64,000 bases of DNA from NCBI GenBank assembly GCA_047495785.1, contig JBLDXI010000017.1, forward strand, positions 930,001 to 994,000, given 5' to 3'. The position numbers and the translations under genes were made by a program. The notes under the pieces are model-generated. The model did not search any database and was not told where the DNA came from. It worked only from the letters and a program-made list of their open reading frames with translations. Below, one piece after another: positions 47,301 to 58,014 of this stretch (the stretch's first letter is position 1; each line of letters begins with the position of its first letter). The DNA comes from Lepidodermella squamata (taxonomy: Eukaryota > Gastrotricha).

Positions 47301-49192
47301 CAAGTAAGAAATTCAACTCGAAAAACCATATTTTAGGGAAATCTCGCGCTGGAGCTGGTATCTTCATTTGAAAAAGTCAGTTTTGGACTTTCAAGATTTC
47401 CGCCCACCTTTATCGTTTTATGATATTTCAATGTCTTAACAGCTAATTACACTAAACTGCATATAGCAGCAGCCTTCATGTCATTGCACTACTTTCTTTA
47501 TGCAAGCTCAACAAATTTCACAAATTAAATTCAGATTCGCCTGAATTTTTCTATAATCTAGCGAGAGTAGAAAATCTGTATGTGGTACATGGTAAGTATA
47601 GCTCTGGGATAAGGACGAAATTTGAATAAGTAATTCATTTTCCATGCAGGAAGCAGGATGATGACTCACATTGCACCAGGGTGCAAAAGGTGTCAATTTA
47701 CAACACTCTATAAAATTGCTTGCGGTGGTCACCAGAATCTGCCCTGAGTTCACCCGAAAAAATCATTAAAAATCTTACCTAAATTAATGCTCATAATCGA
47801 CATGTAGACTTGAAGCAGCGACATGGTATCACTCGATTTCGGGATATGCGACGCTATGCCGGCATGTGTGACAGTTGTACCGATGAAAAGCGCCGTTAAC
47901 ATGGTCATACGGCCAGGGTGTTCAACCGGCAGCGTATGGCTCAGCGTCTGCAGCAGGGCGAGAAGCAGTTCAGGAAAGATGAAGTACATAAAGTAGAACG
48001 CCGGCTTGCGGCGAAGTGTAAACGTGAATGTGATCGATGAAAAGTTTTTCCCGTCGTAATCAACAACTTCAGGCTTAATTTCATAGCCTTTTATCGTCCA
48101 TTGGAAATTGACGTAGTACTCCTTAAGATCGACAGCTTCATCGCCGGGGTACAGGTGAATTTCTAGGTATTTTGTAGGATAGATCCAAGATTCGAATCTA
48201 ACCTCACAATGTTGCCAATCAAACTGTAGAAAAATTTGTTATAAAAATTCCGCCTTAATAATTTTTGAAAATTACTGGAAAATAGGTGATAACTAAATTG
48301 CATCGGGTTGCTAATCGACCGGATGGGAAATATCCAACTTCGCCTCGATAGTTCAGATCTAAATTGGTCAATTTTCGAGTCAAGGAGTGAGGCTCAGGAG
48401 AATTCACAATAGCCTGAAAAAAATTTGAAAAAATTAAAAAATAATCAATTTATTTTCATTAATTATTACGATATCAGGCAGCCAAATTTTATCGCTAGAA
48501 ATAGCCATCCACTATAGAAAAAATCGATTGATTAATCAATTTTTTTACGCCACTAGTCATTACTTACCGTGACGTTGTCGTAGAGGGTAGGATCCCATTT
48601 TAGGTACTCGTCGACCCACGACATTTTAACGCATGATGCCATTATCATAATTTGATCACGCTCGATTAAGTCTTCGATCATCATTACGCACATGCCAACT
48701 AAAAATAATAAAACATCGAAAAATAGGTCACATTTTGCAATGTAGGTCACCTTTTACTACAATCGGCTGTGAGTGATTTCTGACCGGGCGGACGTGTTTT
48801 AAATATCTCCGGCCTAACAGTCGTTGGTAAAGCGCCTGTTCGGCCGAATTTGCCACCAAATCGTTCTCATCGGCCTCCATCCAATGGCGCGATATGTCGC
48901 TTTTTCGAACGAATTTATTCCCGGCGACGCCAGAAATTGTCCCTGGTACTTGCCTGCGGGCGAGTGCCTCTCGCCTCCGTTGACTTTCGTAGTAATCCAC
49001 GGCCTCCTCGGCAGTGTCGAATGACAAATATTGCGCACTGCCGTAATTATTGGAGTCTCGATTCAACGTTGACGTGAAATCGTCCTCGCTATTTGCGATT
49101 TCGATCAGAAGCGATAAAGCGATGAGAATTTTGAATAAATTAAGGCGGCGCTTCTCTCCGCGATGCCTTTCTTCAAAGTATAACATAGCCAT
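41322..49192 (-). CDS. Cys-loop ligand-gated ion channel subunit, LGIC-E
   Basis: Eight exons: 49192-48751, 48698-48568, 48511-48470, 48413-48276, 48223-47779, 46541-45787, 44692-44187, 41439-41322 (858 aa). Start: ATG at 49192, with 49186 an alternative; the frame is open further upstream, so an upstream exon is possible. A hydrophobic segment LFKILIALSLLIEIANS acts as signal. The Cys-loop runs Cys-243 to Cys-257 with YFPFDWQH. Motifs are WVDEYLKWDPTLYDNVTW and KIWLPDI. There is no vicinal Cys pair in loop C. M1 is MYFIFPELLLALLQ, M2 lead-in HPGRM, then LTALFIGTTVTHAG. M3 is split by an intron after SINL. The M3-M4 loop is about 370 residues, Ser/Asn/His-rich. M4 is split at IM|Y by a 2.7 kb intron that contains small peptide copy 3 and two inverted-repeat elements. 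It is closest to LGIC-D in structure. Confidence 0.84.
41746..41850 (+). repeat. Dispersed GATATCG repeat, copy 7
   Basis: It contains AAAATCACAGATTCGTAAAA, then TCGATACTTGGAATCGATAT and the distal CGAAAACTGACCGCTGATAT block, in the last intron of LGIC-E. Confidence 0.7.
42028..42330. repeat. Imperfect foldback repeat in an LGIC-E intron
   Basis: The left arm (TGAAATTTAGGGTCCCCTAC, then GAAGTAAAAGGCTTCAAA) pairs imperfectly with the right arm (TTTGAAGCCTTTTACTAAAT ... GTAGGGGACCCGAAATTTAC). The loop carries more GCTTCAAAG/CTTTGAAGC copies. No ORF. Probably a degraded MITE. Confidence 0.6.
42818..42983 (+). promoter_or_regulatory. Conserved promoter of small peptide gene copy 3
   Basis: A TATA box (TATAAAT, 42926-42932) lies 58 bases before the ATG, the same distance as in copy 2. 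The flanking blocks GGTCGAATCTTAATTAA, TTTATAGCTC and ATGCGCATAATTCGATTTCG are shared with 34152-34311. Confidence 0.7.
42984..43127 (+). CDS. Small peptide gene, copy 3 (47 aa), inside an LGIC-E intron
   Basis: ATG at 42984, stop at 43125-43127, with an AATAAA overlapping the stop. The protein begins MPYRPWFQKLVECCIELEV, continues RYKTRSLSAQLARIRLPNRK and ends in Cys-47. The first 24 residues differ from copy 2 at one position only (L14C). The second half is looser but keeps length, basic character and the terminal Cys. It has no signal peptide. It lies antisense in the M4 intron of LGIC-E, which is not the homologous intron to that holding copies 1 and 2. So the unit was probably inserted or duplicated independently of its hosts. 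Confidence 0.75.
   Translation: MPYRPWFQKLVECCIELEVRYKTRSLSAQLARIRLPNRKINPTHHIC
43258..43320 (+). repeat. Dispersed GATATCG repeat, copy 8
   Basis: A proximal part only (GCTGATATCGCAAAAATCAC, then TGATTTGTGAAATCGATATC), just 3' of small peptide copy 3. Confidence 0.65.
43655..44089. mobile_element. Inverted-repeat element with 27-bp identical ends
   Basis: It begins TACCGTATTTACTTGAATAA then AGGCCGC and ends in the exact reverse complement (27 bases). The interior has several copies, direct and variant, of a unit like GGCGATTAATCG plus TGCGGCCTTTATT. No ORF. TA at both borders fits insertion at TA, as for Tc1/mariner-type MITEs. It sits in the last intron of LGIC-E. Confidence 0.8.
45212..45312 (+). 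repeat. Dispersed GATATCG repeat, copy 9
   Basis: It includes AAATCGGAAAAATCACTGAT, then TTGTAAAATCGATACATGG and the distal GAGCGAAATACGCGTAATAT, in the LGIC-E intron between exons 6 and 7. Confidence 0.75.
47153..47258 (+). repeat. Dispersed GATATCG repeat, copy 10
   Basis: It includes GATATCCGAAAATCACTGAT, then AATCGATATCGGCTC, TCGATAACTGACCG and ATAGCGCAAACTACGCGTAA, in the LGIC-E intron between exons 5 and 6. Confidence 0.75.
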
Positions 49193-51523
49193 TCTACATG
49201 GAAAAATCTGAAAATATCGGCATAAATGGTGGGAAAAAATGCGTGCCGGAAGTTGAAATATTAGAAAAATTTGGGCCAAAACAAATATTTGATATTAAAA
49301 AACATTGCACCGAAATTTCAATTAGTGCCAATAATTTAATGGTTTCTGGCCGTTACAAGGTTAAAATATCTATCAATTAAAAAAGTAACTGGATAAAAAA
49401 AGAGCGAACACCATTTATATAGGAAATTTCGATATTTCCACCTCGAATATGGAGGTGAAATAATGAGGCGATGTCGACAAAATTCGAGTAATTTCAAAGC
49501 GGCTAAAACTTGTTGACTAGGGTTCTTTCACGCTCGCGAGCCGGAAATGCACAACTTCGAGAAATTGACATCAGCGATCGATGCGATTTTTTTCAATTTG
49601 AAACCTCGCCCATGATACTTATTGTGCGTAAAATAGCCACGAATACGCGCAGTCCTGGGAGAGATTGGCGGGTGCGGAAAAAAACTGAGAAGTAAACAAA
49701 CACGCTGCTCATTCAACACAGACAAGCGAGAATCAAAGTGGGTAATATCTTGTTTCAAAATCAAAACAAAAAAACTCGCATCTGTTAGATGTCATTCATG
49801 AACAATAAACAATAGAGTTGGCTAGTTTTTCGCCGCGCTTTTTTCGCGCTTTTAAGACACTGAAAATATTCCTAAAATTTTCACACCTATAATGTACTAC
49901 GTTATAAAAATCGGCTATTCTAGAATTTAAGGCTTATACCAAAAAAATGGCAGCGAATTCCCGGCAGAATTATCGAGAATATAATCTGTCCATTTGACAC
50001 GAACGCGCACTTGAAAATCGCGAGAAATAGCCGGTCCTCGACAATTTTTCCACATGCGTGCGCTAATTAACAGCTCGCGCGAGAAAATCCAACGGGTATG
50101 AGAATTAATAAAAAACCAACTCGCGATTTTTTTTCACTCAGTAAATATCGCTGATTTAAAACGAGCGAAAAAATGATAATTGCGGGGTGGATATGTATGA
50201 AATAAAGGCGTAGCAAAAGTAAATTTGATTGAGTGTGGTATAGGCAAATGTCGCCTAGTCGAAGACAAATAGCGGTAGACAACGCCAACGAGTTGGCTTT
50301 ACGGCTTCGTCGTCGCAAAAAAATCGAGTGATAGAAGCAGTAGAAAAAGTGCGCACGCAAGTGCGAATTCGCATTATGCACTTCATCCCTTAATGCGTTA
50401 AGGTCGCTAAGACTTTATTATTTTGGCCGAAAATGCGGACAAAAATGATAAAATGCGAAAGGCAATGCGGTTTCAAATATGTAAATTTTTAGGCCAAAAA
50501 ATAGCCTTTTCTGTGACCAAAACGAGTAATAAAATAACAGACCAATTATAATTATTACGAGTGGGCATAAGAGGGGGCATATTGCCGTGTATTCGCTGCT
50601 GCAAAAACATGACTTTTATTACTAAACTCTTCAAACCTTGATCGTCAAGTTCCGGTTTACAAGAAAATTCTATTTAAGAATGAGAATTTTTCGCCGATAA
50701 AACGTTGATAAAAGGGGACGCAATCAATAGAGAAATCTAGTTCACAAACACTTGATAAAAAATTATTTTTTTAATAAATAATCCGTAATCCATGTGGAAA
50801 TTTTTCAAAAATCACGACCATGCCGTACCGATTTCCGACAGGTGCAGGCTTTCATCTTAATTAGATTCGCTTCGGTCAAAGACAAGATGAACGTACAGAA
50901 TTAGTCTAATAAATTTTTTGAAGAAAACACATTAATTTTGATTAGTCGGAGATTTTGAAATAATTTCGCACAGTTTTTCAAGATAAGCCATTTCACTCGT
51001 CATGGGTGAAAAACTTGAAAAAAAATTCATACTAAAATAAATTATCGTTTTTTTCAAGAAATCCGCACCCTGTAAAAAGAAGACAATAAAAGCGAGAGGT
51101 GTTGCTAATTAATTCCCAGTCATGCAATGCAGAAATAGAAAGCGCATACTTGACGCACTCGAAACCAGGGCGAAGTAATTCTAAGCCTACAAGTATCGAT
51201 TTTTCGCATATGTTAATGGGAAATACCGAACCCAATATACTATAACGCACGTCTGAAAATAATCACATTTAAATTTCTCCGGGGTTTTCTTCATGTCCCG
51301 AAATTTTCATCAAATCAAGTCAAATAATTAAGCATCTTAAAACTCCTAAAATTGAAAAAAATTATGCAGGTTCAAATTTTCAAAACCCTTTGTGCAATTG
51401 GAATCAAGCATTTTTTATTAAATATGTAACCGAAACATATAAACCGAGGGCATCTAAGCCAGTATTCAGTAATTGATAAGTAATCATTCGAAAATATTTA
51501 ATCAGATAATCAATTTTGTAACT
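49193..51523. other. 2.3 kb spacer between LGIC-E and the Ariadne-like gene
   Basis: This contains the LGIC-E upstream region and the Ariadne-like gene's 3' flank. No gene is supported. Open frames at 49510-49695 and 50067-50381 look random and are AT-driven. Confidence 0.4.
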
Positions 51524-53672
51524 TCAATTTTGCCACCAGTTGTGATAATATCCGTCCTGAATATGGCCGAAAAGAGCGGCTAACAGGCGTTCGCAGTGCT
51601 TCGTTTTATCCGGAAGATTCGCCTTGACAGAAATCAGCGAGGTCTCGGGTGTAATTTCGCGTTCCAGATACCCGGAAAGTACTTCAGTAGCACGGCCGAG
51701 ATCGGTCTGGAATGACTCGAACAGGCCTACCGGGTTTGACGGCGTTTGAAAATAGCCGAACATGAACGAATTTTTCAGCGCTTCTCGGGATTTTCTCAAC
51801 ACAACGACAGCTTTGTAAGCAAATGAAATCTGAAAAAATTGAGAATGTTTCATGCAAAAATACGCTAAATTCTATTAAAAAATTACCTCATTTTTTGTAG
51901 CGTTGTTCTCGAGCCAATTTTGAACAGCTGGGCCAATGGCTGTTTCAAGCTTGTTAGAAACACGATGAGCTTCATAACGCTGAATGTAGGTCAATTGGCG
52001 TGAAAGGTCAGCTACAATCTGCGAGTTTTTAGCGGTTAATTGGATAGCGTCGCCAGTGCTGCAGTAGTAGTGATCGGTTTTCAGGCAAATCCAGCAAAAA
52101 TGAGTTTGGCATTTCTAGTAGAAAAAGTAGAAAGAAATTAGAAATGAGAAAAAACTTTATTTTATAGAGTTGATATAATTGATTAACATAGGAATTTTTA
52201 GAGAATTTTAAGAGAATTTTCGAAATTTTACCAATTATTATGTTTGCAAATTTTTGCCTCGAGCTGCCTTTCAGGCGCCAGGCCATTAAGGTAGGGGAGG
52301 GTTGCTCGAGAAGCGCAAAAACTTCGGCTTGGAAAAAGTAAACCAAGCCGAGAATTCAATGCCAATAAAGGCGATTGAAGTTGTTGTTTGAAAGTTGATT
52401 CTTAAATTGACCTTTTCCTCACTGCTTTTGCAACAATTACGCAAAATAGAATGGGGAATCATTAGCATATTCACAAATCGAGTAACAACAATTCTATTGC
52501 GCAGCAAAAAAGCGCATTATCTTAAATCTAAATTGGAGATAAAATACGTTGCCAAAAATGCTTATCTGAGCAAAAAAAATACGAGCAGATAAAATATTTT
52601 TGAGAAAGCCAGGCGAAAAAATTGATTCTGTTTTACCAAAATAAAGAAAGTTCTGCGACAAAACGTGATAGAGAATAACGCATACCTGACAAAACATGTG
52701 ATTACAGCCACCATTCTTCTCGATAGGAACTTGGCATTTAGGGCAAGGTTTCGTGTATTCAACCAGCCACTTCAAGTTACCAATGCGGTCAGGTGATTTC
52801 TGCATAATTTTCGCCCATTTTTCCACCATTTCACACGGAAACGGAAAATGGCCCGGTTTCTGGCAGGCAAAGCAGTATGACGCGCCACACGCTGAGCAAT
52901 TCACGCTTTGAGCAGTGAAATCGGCAACTTTAAGCACTCGATCACAGCCTTCGCCCGGGCACCACGCCATCAACCGGTTTGCCTCGACGAAAGAATTCGC
53001 GATTAAACGAACATAGCGGTGATAAGCTGGCAAAAAGCGATCGGCAGAAGACAGAATGCTCAGAACAATCTCGTCGTCATAGCAACGGGTGCATTTGAAA
53101 CCAGGGCATCGAATAGCAGCACCGACAGCATTTTCCAGGGTTTGAGATTCAAAGTAAGACACGCAGCAATCACGACAAAATGCGTGGCCGCATCTCAACC
53201 GAATCGCCTCGGCGTTTTCAAAATCGCACAAGCAAATTTCGCAGTTGAAATTCGAATAAGGAGGATTTTTTGAGCTCACATCAGCTTTGCGGCGAAATAA
53301 ACCGGGAATCAGGACGGAAACAGGGATGTTCAGTTTGCGTAAAATACCGAGACGTAGCTTGCTATTGAAGTAATCTTCAAATAATTTGGCCTTGTCCCAA
53401 TGAAAATGGCCGAGTAGAAGTCGAGCGTAGACGTGTTCGATGCATAAAACGTCGGCAGTTTCGTCCAAACTGCGGTTCATCAACTCGATAACTTGGCTGC
53501 TGGACAGCGATTCGCATGAGTCGTCGATGGCAGCCGATGAAGAAGATGATGAGTTCGACAACGAGCGAAGAAAAGCTTCATTTTGCGGTGATGGTGACTC
53601 ATCGCTTTGAATCAAATCGAAGTCATCGTCGTCGTACTCATCGTTTAAAAACAGGTCATTGTCAATTTCCAT
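51524..53672 (-). CDS. Ariadne-like RBR E3 ubiquitin ligase
   Basis: Exons 53672-52686, 52114-51887 and 51829-51524 give 506 aa, the usual size for Ariadne-1. The N-terminus is acidic (MEIDNDLFLNDEYDDDDFD) as in the family. RING1 starts NCEICLCDFENAEAIRLRCG and HAFCRDC. The IBR domain includes WCPGEGCDRVL, NCSACGASYCFACQ and PGHFPFPC. RING2 is CPKCQVPIEKNGGCNHMFCQ then KCQTHFCWICLK; the Cys in GGCNHM is the predicted catalytic Cys that takes ubiquitin from the E2. A helical Ariadne domain follows: ATEVLSGYLEREI is strongly conserved, and it ends with DGYYHNWWQN. RING2 is three or four residues shorter than usual after the catalytic Cys, exactly at the exon 1/2 junction. The intron 52115-52685 is large and holds spurious frames. 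Confidence 0.9.
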
Positions 53673-54644
53673 GGATAATTTTTCAATGAGAAAGCATTAC
53701 TAAAAAACACAGGAAATGTTGAAACACGAGCCTTCATGCAAAACAGCAGGCCTTATCAACATAAAAAAACCAAAAATGATTCATATTAAATTTCTGAATA
53801 ACGTTATGAAAACACAACGACGTTGAGTGATAAGCGGTGAGAGTGGCCATTTTAAACTGCAAATAACCTGGGTAATAATAGCAGCATGCTGCGTAACTTG
53901 TCATTAAATGAGTAAAACTGAATAGGTCACGCCAAACCGCCGATGATTTATTACACTGCCTGTTAGAAAGCCGCCATTCAAAAATAAACGACAACGTGTT
54001 AGCTCTGTCCCGTGTTACGCAATTAAAAAAGCGCTAGTTACACGCAACAATAAAAAAAACTAAAACAAGCTGGTCGCTTTTGCGTAGAATAGAAACAAAT
54101 GGCGAAAAATTAACTTTTTGCAACTCCGCCAAGTCAGTCGCGTGCCATTAGGTGGAACACCAATTTTTCAGCAAATTAAAAAATGCATTAAGCCGCATCG
54201 GTTTCCTTTCTAGGTAACTGCTGTTGTGTCGCTCACCCAAGTCGAATTTTTGTGGCAAAAATGGACAAATTGTTCTATGAACCTCTGAGACCTAGAGTCT
54301 CTGGCCTCATTTTTTTCGTCAATTGATACCGTATTACCGCGCTTTGAGTGTCATGCCACTATAAAGTGAAACATGGTTTTTGACCCTTTTTCAATTTCCT
54401 CGATTATAGTGGCACCTAATGTTTTGCATTGAAATTTAATTTGGCATGCCACTATAAACGGGGCATAGTGACATGCCACTGTAAAACGAGCTATAGTGGC
54501 ATGACACTCAAAGCGCGGTAATACGGTACCTTGATCTCGAAACCTCAGCAAGTTGTTATCGTAATACGTTGCTCAAAATCGAACGAAATTTCAGAATTAT
54601 TCCATTTTATTCAGAAAATAAAACATCAGCGATTTCTTTTGTAG
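53673..54644. other. Spacer between the Ariadne-like gene and the secreted-protein cluster
   Basis: This holds the Ariadne-like gene's upstream region and the MITE at 54327-54528. An open frame at 53734-53994 has no recognisable product. Confidence 0.4.
54327..54528. mobile_element. 202-bp MITE with perfect 37-bp terminal inverted repeats, TA borders
   Basis: Bases 54327-54363 begin TACCGTATTACCGCGCTTTG, then AGTGTCATGCCACTATA. Bases 54492-54528 are the exact reverse complement. Further TGGCATG/CATGCCA and CACTATA/TATAGTGG units recur inside. There is no ORF. TA at both outer ends suggests TA-site insertion. Perfect ends suggest a recent insertion. Confidence 0.88.
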
Positions 54645-55212
54645 TTACGCGGTTATAGCCAACCATTTTATCAACCGAGATTTCAGGTTGCGAGCCGCTT
54701 CTTAAACAGAATGAAATGAAAAATTGATGATTCAAAAATATCTGGGTAAAACCTTGCTCAAGTTGCTTGACCAGCGCTTGTTTCCGCAAATCGCGAAGCC
54801 AAACGTAGAATCCGTTACTGCTCGCAATTTGCATGCACATCTGCGGCGTCAGATACTTCGGGCAAAAACTTCGATTTGCCGCCAATTTAGCCGGATCAAT
54901 TTGCCCGACCAGTTTCCTTGCCAGCATGGCGAACAGCGCTTCGTTATTGGATTTCAACGAACTTATTTGCTCTTTGCGTGTTTTTGAAACAATTGTTGGA
55001 GATGAGATTGATGGCGATTTTATAGCAGCAGCAGGTGAGGAATTCGTTCGTGAAACAACCTTCCCGAGGTTGCCGAAATGGTGGCTTCTAGCCGCCGACA
55101 TTGCCATAACGCCGACATTGTTATCATCCGACTGCTGGCATGCGCTGAATTGAATTAAATTCGCGCAAATTACACAACATAGAATATGCAAATGATGAGC
55201 AGGTAAATTCAT
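54645..55212 (-). CDS. Small secreted protein, CP-C-W family member S1 (171 aa)
   Basis: Exons 55212-54753 and 54700-54645. The signal peptide is MNLPAHHLHILCCVICANLI. A Ser-rich linker follows, then the family core: LARKLVGQIDPAKL, FCPKYLTPQMCMQ, GFYVWLRDLRKQALVKQLEQ and, across the intron, EAARNLKSRLIKWLAITA. The intron falls after the first base of the codon following QLEQ, as in all six members. Its acceptor is tgtttaag. Two Cys eight residues apart (C-P-x7-C) are the only core cysteines, so they probably pair. The C-terminal part should be helical. This is the most diverged N-terminus of the set. Function unknown; an extracellular or luminal role is inferred from the signal peptide. Confidence 0.82.
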
Positions 55213-55720
55213 TATCGAAAATAAATTAGGCTAGTTCTTTTCCCCCAAATTTTATTACTAGTACGCAGTAATTGCGCGTAATTGATTTTAGTTTGCGTGA
55301 AACATTTTTTCTTATAGACAAAACATGATACAATGCTGACGTAGGCTGTAGGTAATGAACGCTGCTTCCTGTTTTCGATTTTAATTTATAATTCGAGAGT
55401 GAAATAATCTCCTGTGATACGGACTCACTCGCCCACCCAAATCGCTCTCGGCTCTGTTATAATATCAATGCTTTTAACGTGATTTTTACATTGTTTGTCT
55501 ACACTAATTGTCCGTTGTTGAATGAAGTCAAAATTTTGGGAAAAAATGAATTTATTATTCACAATATCATATTAGAAACGTTTTTATCTCCGAAGAGACT
55601 GCGTAGTAAGTAAAAGGAGAAATCGTCATACTTAGAGGTATAACAATCACATCATAGGTGAATTAAGGCATTAAGACGATACAAAAAGGTGTATTACAAC
55701 GGGTTTAGTTTGAAACACTT

Positions 55721-56204
55721 TCAACTTTCAATTAAATTGTCGCCATTAGTCTGCGCAACGTGCCAGTTGATTAGTTTCTTCTCCAAGGCTCGAGCTGTTT
55801 CTGGGGTTAAAAAAGAGAGAATTAGTATTCAAGTTTTTGATCTGGCATAAAGTGGTACCTTCTTCGAGCTGCTTGACAATCGCCTTTTCCCTTAGCTCGC
55901 GAAGCCAAACGTAGAAAGCCGGGTTTTCTTCCATCTTCTGGCACATTTCTTTGGTGAAGCCTTCAGGACAGACCGATTTATTCGCGAAGATTTTCTTCAG
56001 ATCCATCCTCGCGACCATTTTCTTCGAAATCATATCGATCATTTGCCGATTTTTCGCATTCTTGTCGATTTTCAGCAAATAGCCGTCGTCGTTCAACAGT
56101 GGGTCGAAGCCATCAGCAGCTGCTTCCTTAGCTATCGTAGCTAGAGCATGCGAGCTAGCGCAGTAAAAAACCACCATAAGGGCGACTGAAAAAATGACCT
56201 GCAT
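55721..56204 (-). CDS. Small secreted protein, CP-C-W family member S2 (141 aa)
   Basis: Exons 56204-55859 and 55800-55721. I chose the ATG at 56204 because it gives a clean signal peptide (MQVIFSVALMVVFYCASSHA); an in-frame ATG at 56288 would add 28 unrelated residues. The core reads ISKKMVARMDLKKIFANKSV, CPEGFTKEMCQ, AFYVWLRELREKAIVKQLEE and, after the intron, ETARALEKKLINWHVA. The intron has the same phase and codon as the paralogues (GAAGAAG|gtacca ... ccccag|AAACA). This copy is close to the family consensus. Confidence 0.85.
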
Positions 56205-56672
56205 TTTTTTCGTGTAAAAAAGCGAAATTATCAAATGGATGAAATCTGTAAAACTGCCGAAATGCGCAGCGGTCACGCGTAAATTCACGATTTATACACC
56301 CTCGTGTCGCCGGTCCAGAAATGTAAACGCCCACAAAGCGAATTTGAAAAATTTAGCATCCAGCATCAGCATTCTTGATGCGAAAATAATTACACATTAT
56401 TTTATGCGGCGTAGCTATTTTTGTGGGCTCCGAGGGGATTTTTCAAATTAATTCTCACACCTGCGAGATGACGTACTTGAATAGCTACGCAGTTTATTGT
56501 TTCGTGAAAAATTGATAGTGAAAATTAATCAATCAAATAAAATATGGCGTGAGAGTGAAAAATCCCAAAAATACTCCATACAATTTTACGGTTGTTCGAA
56601 CAAAAAAAGTAGTTCGAAAAAAATATGTGAGATTTACTTATTTGACACGCAATCATAATCAATATTGAGAGA

Positions 56673-57187
56673 CTAATTAATCGATTTCAATTTTTCGAAT
56701 TTTGATCTCATGTCTTTTATCATTGTCCTCGCCATTTTCAACTTGATAGCAGTGGCAGCTTCTGCAGAAACAATTTGAAAGGTTAAGAGGTTTATCTTTT
56801 ACAAGTTAACTCACGTTGTTGCATTTGTTCGATCATAGCCCGTTGACGGAGCTGGCGCAGCCAAATGTAAAAAGACGGGTTCGATTTGCCCATCTGGCAC
56901 ATTTGAGGGGTAAGGACTTGAGGGCAAATGTTAAGTTTCAACAGGTGTTTTTGGTCAATTTTCGAGACGTAATCTTTAGCCATGGATTCGACTTGTCGGT
57001 TCAACTCGCCCCGAGCGGCCATATCAGCGTAAAGCTGGTAGTAGATAGATTTCGCATTTTCATACGCTGAAATGGATGAACGAGACGTTTTCCTATCTTG
57101 GGACGGCGACTTCACCATTTGTATTTGTCCCGCAAAGGTAAACGGGCAGAACATTAGTAGACATAGATTTATCTGCAAATACTTCAT
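56673..57187 (-). CDS. Small secreted protein, CP-C-W family member S3 (153 aa)
   Basis: Exons 57187-56815 and 56761-56673. The signal peptide is MKYLQINLCLLMFCPFTFAG. The core reads MAKDYVSKIDQKHLLKLN, ICPQVLTPQMCQM, SFYIWLRQLRQRAMIEQMQQ. The second exon gives QAATAIKLKMARTMIKDMRS, a long basic helix rather than ETARxLEKK. The intron phase is kept though the codon is CAA|C rather than GAA|G. It is a diverged member, complete in both exons. Confidence 0.82.
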
Positions 57188-58014
57188 TGCGAGAAAAAGT
57201 AAGACGATTCAACAGACTGGGAAGCGTACATTTTGCTACTTCAATTTTCAATATGAGTTCGACGAGGAGGTAAAAATTTTCTGATCCTGTCCCCGCAAAC
57301 AAACCTTGCTGCGATGTGAAGGCATGTTGATCACACACTTCTGTCACGCCCAGTTTTATTAATTAGCCTTGGGTGACCCATCACGAACATATCAGTTCTT
57401 ATTCTTAGCCTCGAAATTGCGGGGAGGTGACAGCTAATTTTCACGATTGGTCTACAATCTCAGGGCGAAAAGAACCACGTTAAGTGCAAAAGGCTCGTCT
57501 GTGGAAGCAGACTCATCAATCGATCAGCATAGTTGTCTCATTAGTGTAGAACAGTGTCATTCAGTTGATTTTACTTTAACGGACTACATTCACGTTCCGT
57601 AGGAGTTGTAATATACCTACTCATCTTCTTAATGGAAAAAGTCGAACTGAAACTTTAAAGTTGTCCAAGACCTATTAGGAATAAACGTGCTTTGCTGAAA
57701 CGGTGGACCTTTATTTGAGTTGCAATTGGAGATAATCACGGATTACGGAAATCCATGTTGATACCCGCTACCTGGAATGAGACATGTTTATCCTCGCTGG
57801 CACGTAAAATTTGCCCCCTTGCTATCACCACGTTTTAGGTACTAAATGGAGAAATTGGACACCGACAACATAGGCAACCGACAAATACAAACAAAATTTT
57901 AATTTCTGCGTAAAATTCCGGTGTACAAAAGTTGTTGACAAGATTATCCAGAAACCGAAAGAGCAGTCTCAAACAATATGCCAAAGGGGTTTTCAATTTT
58001 TATCTAAAAATTAA
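57188..58014. other. Spacer between S3 and S4
   Basis: Upstream region of S3 and 3' flank of S4; no gene seen. Confidence 0.35.
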
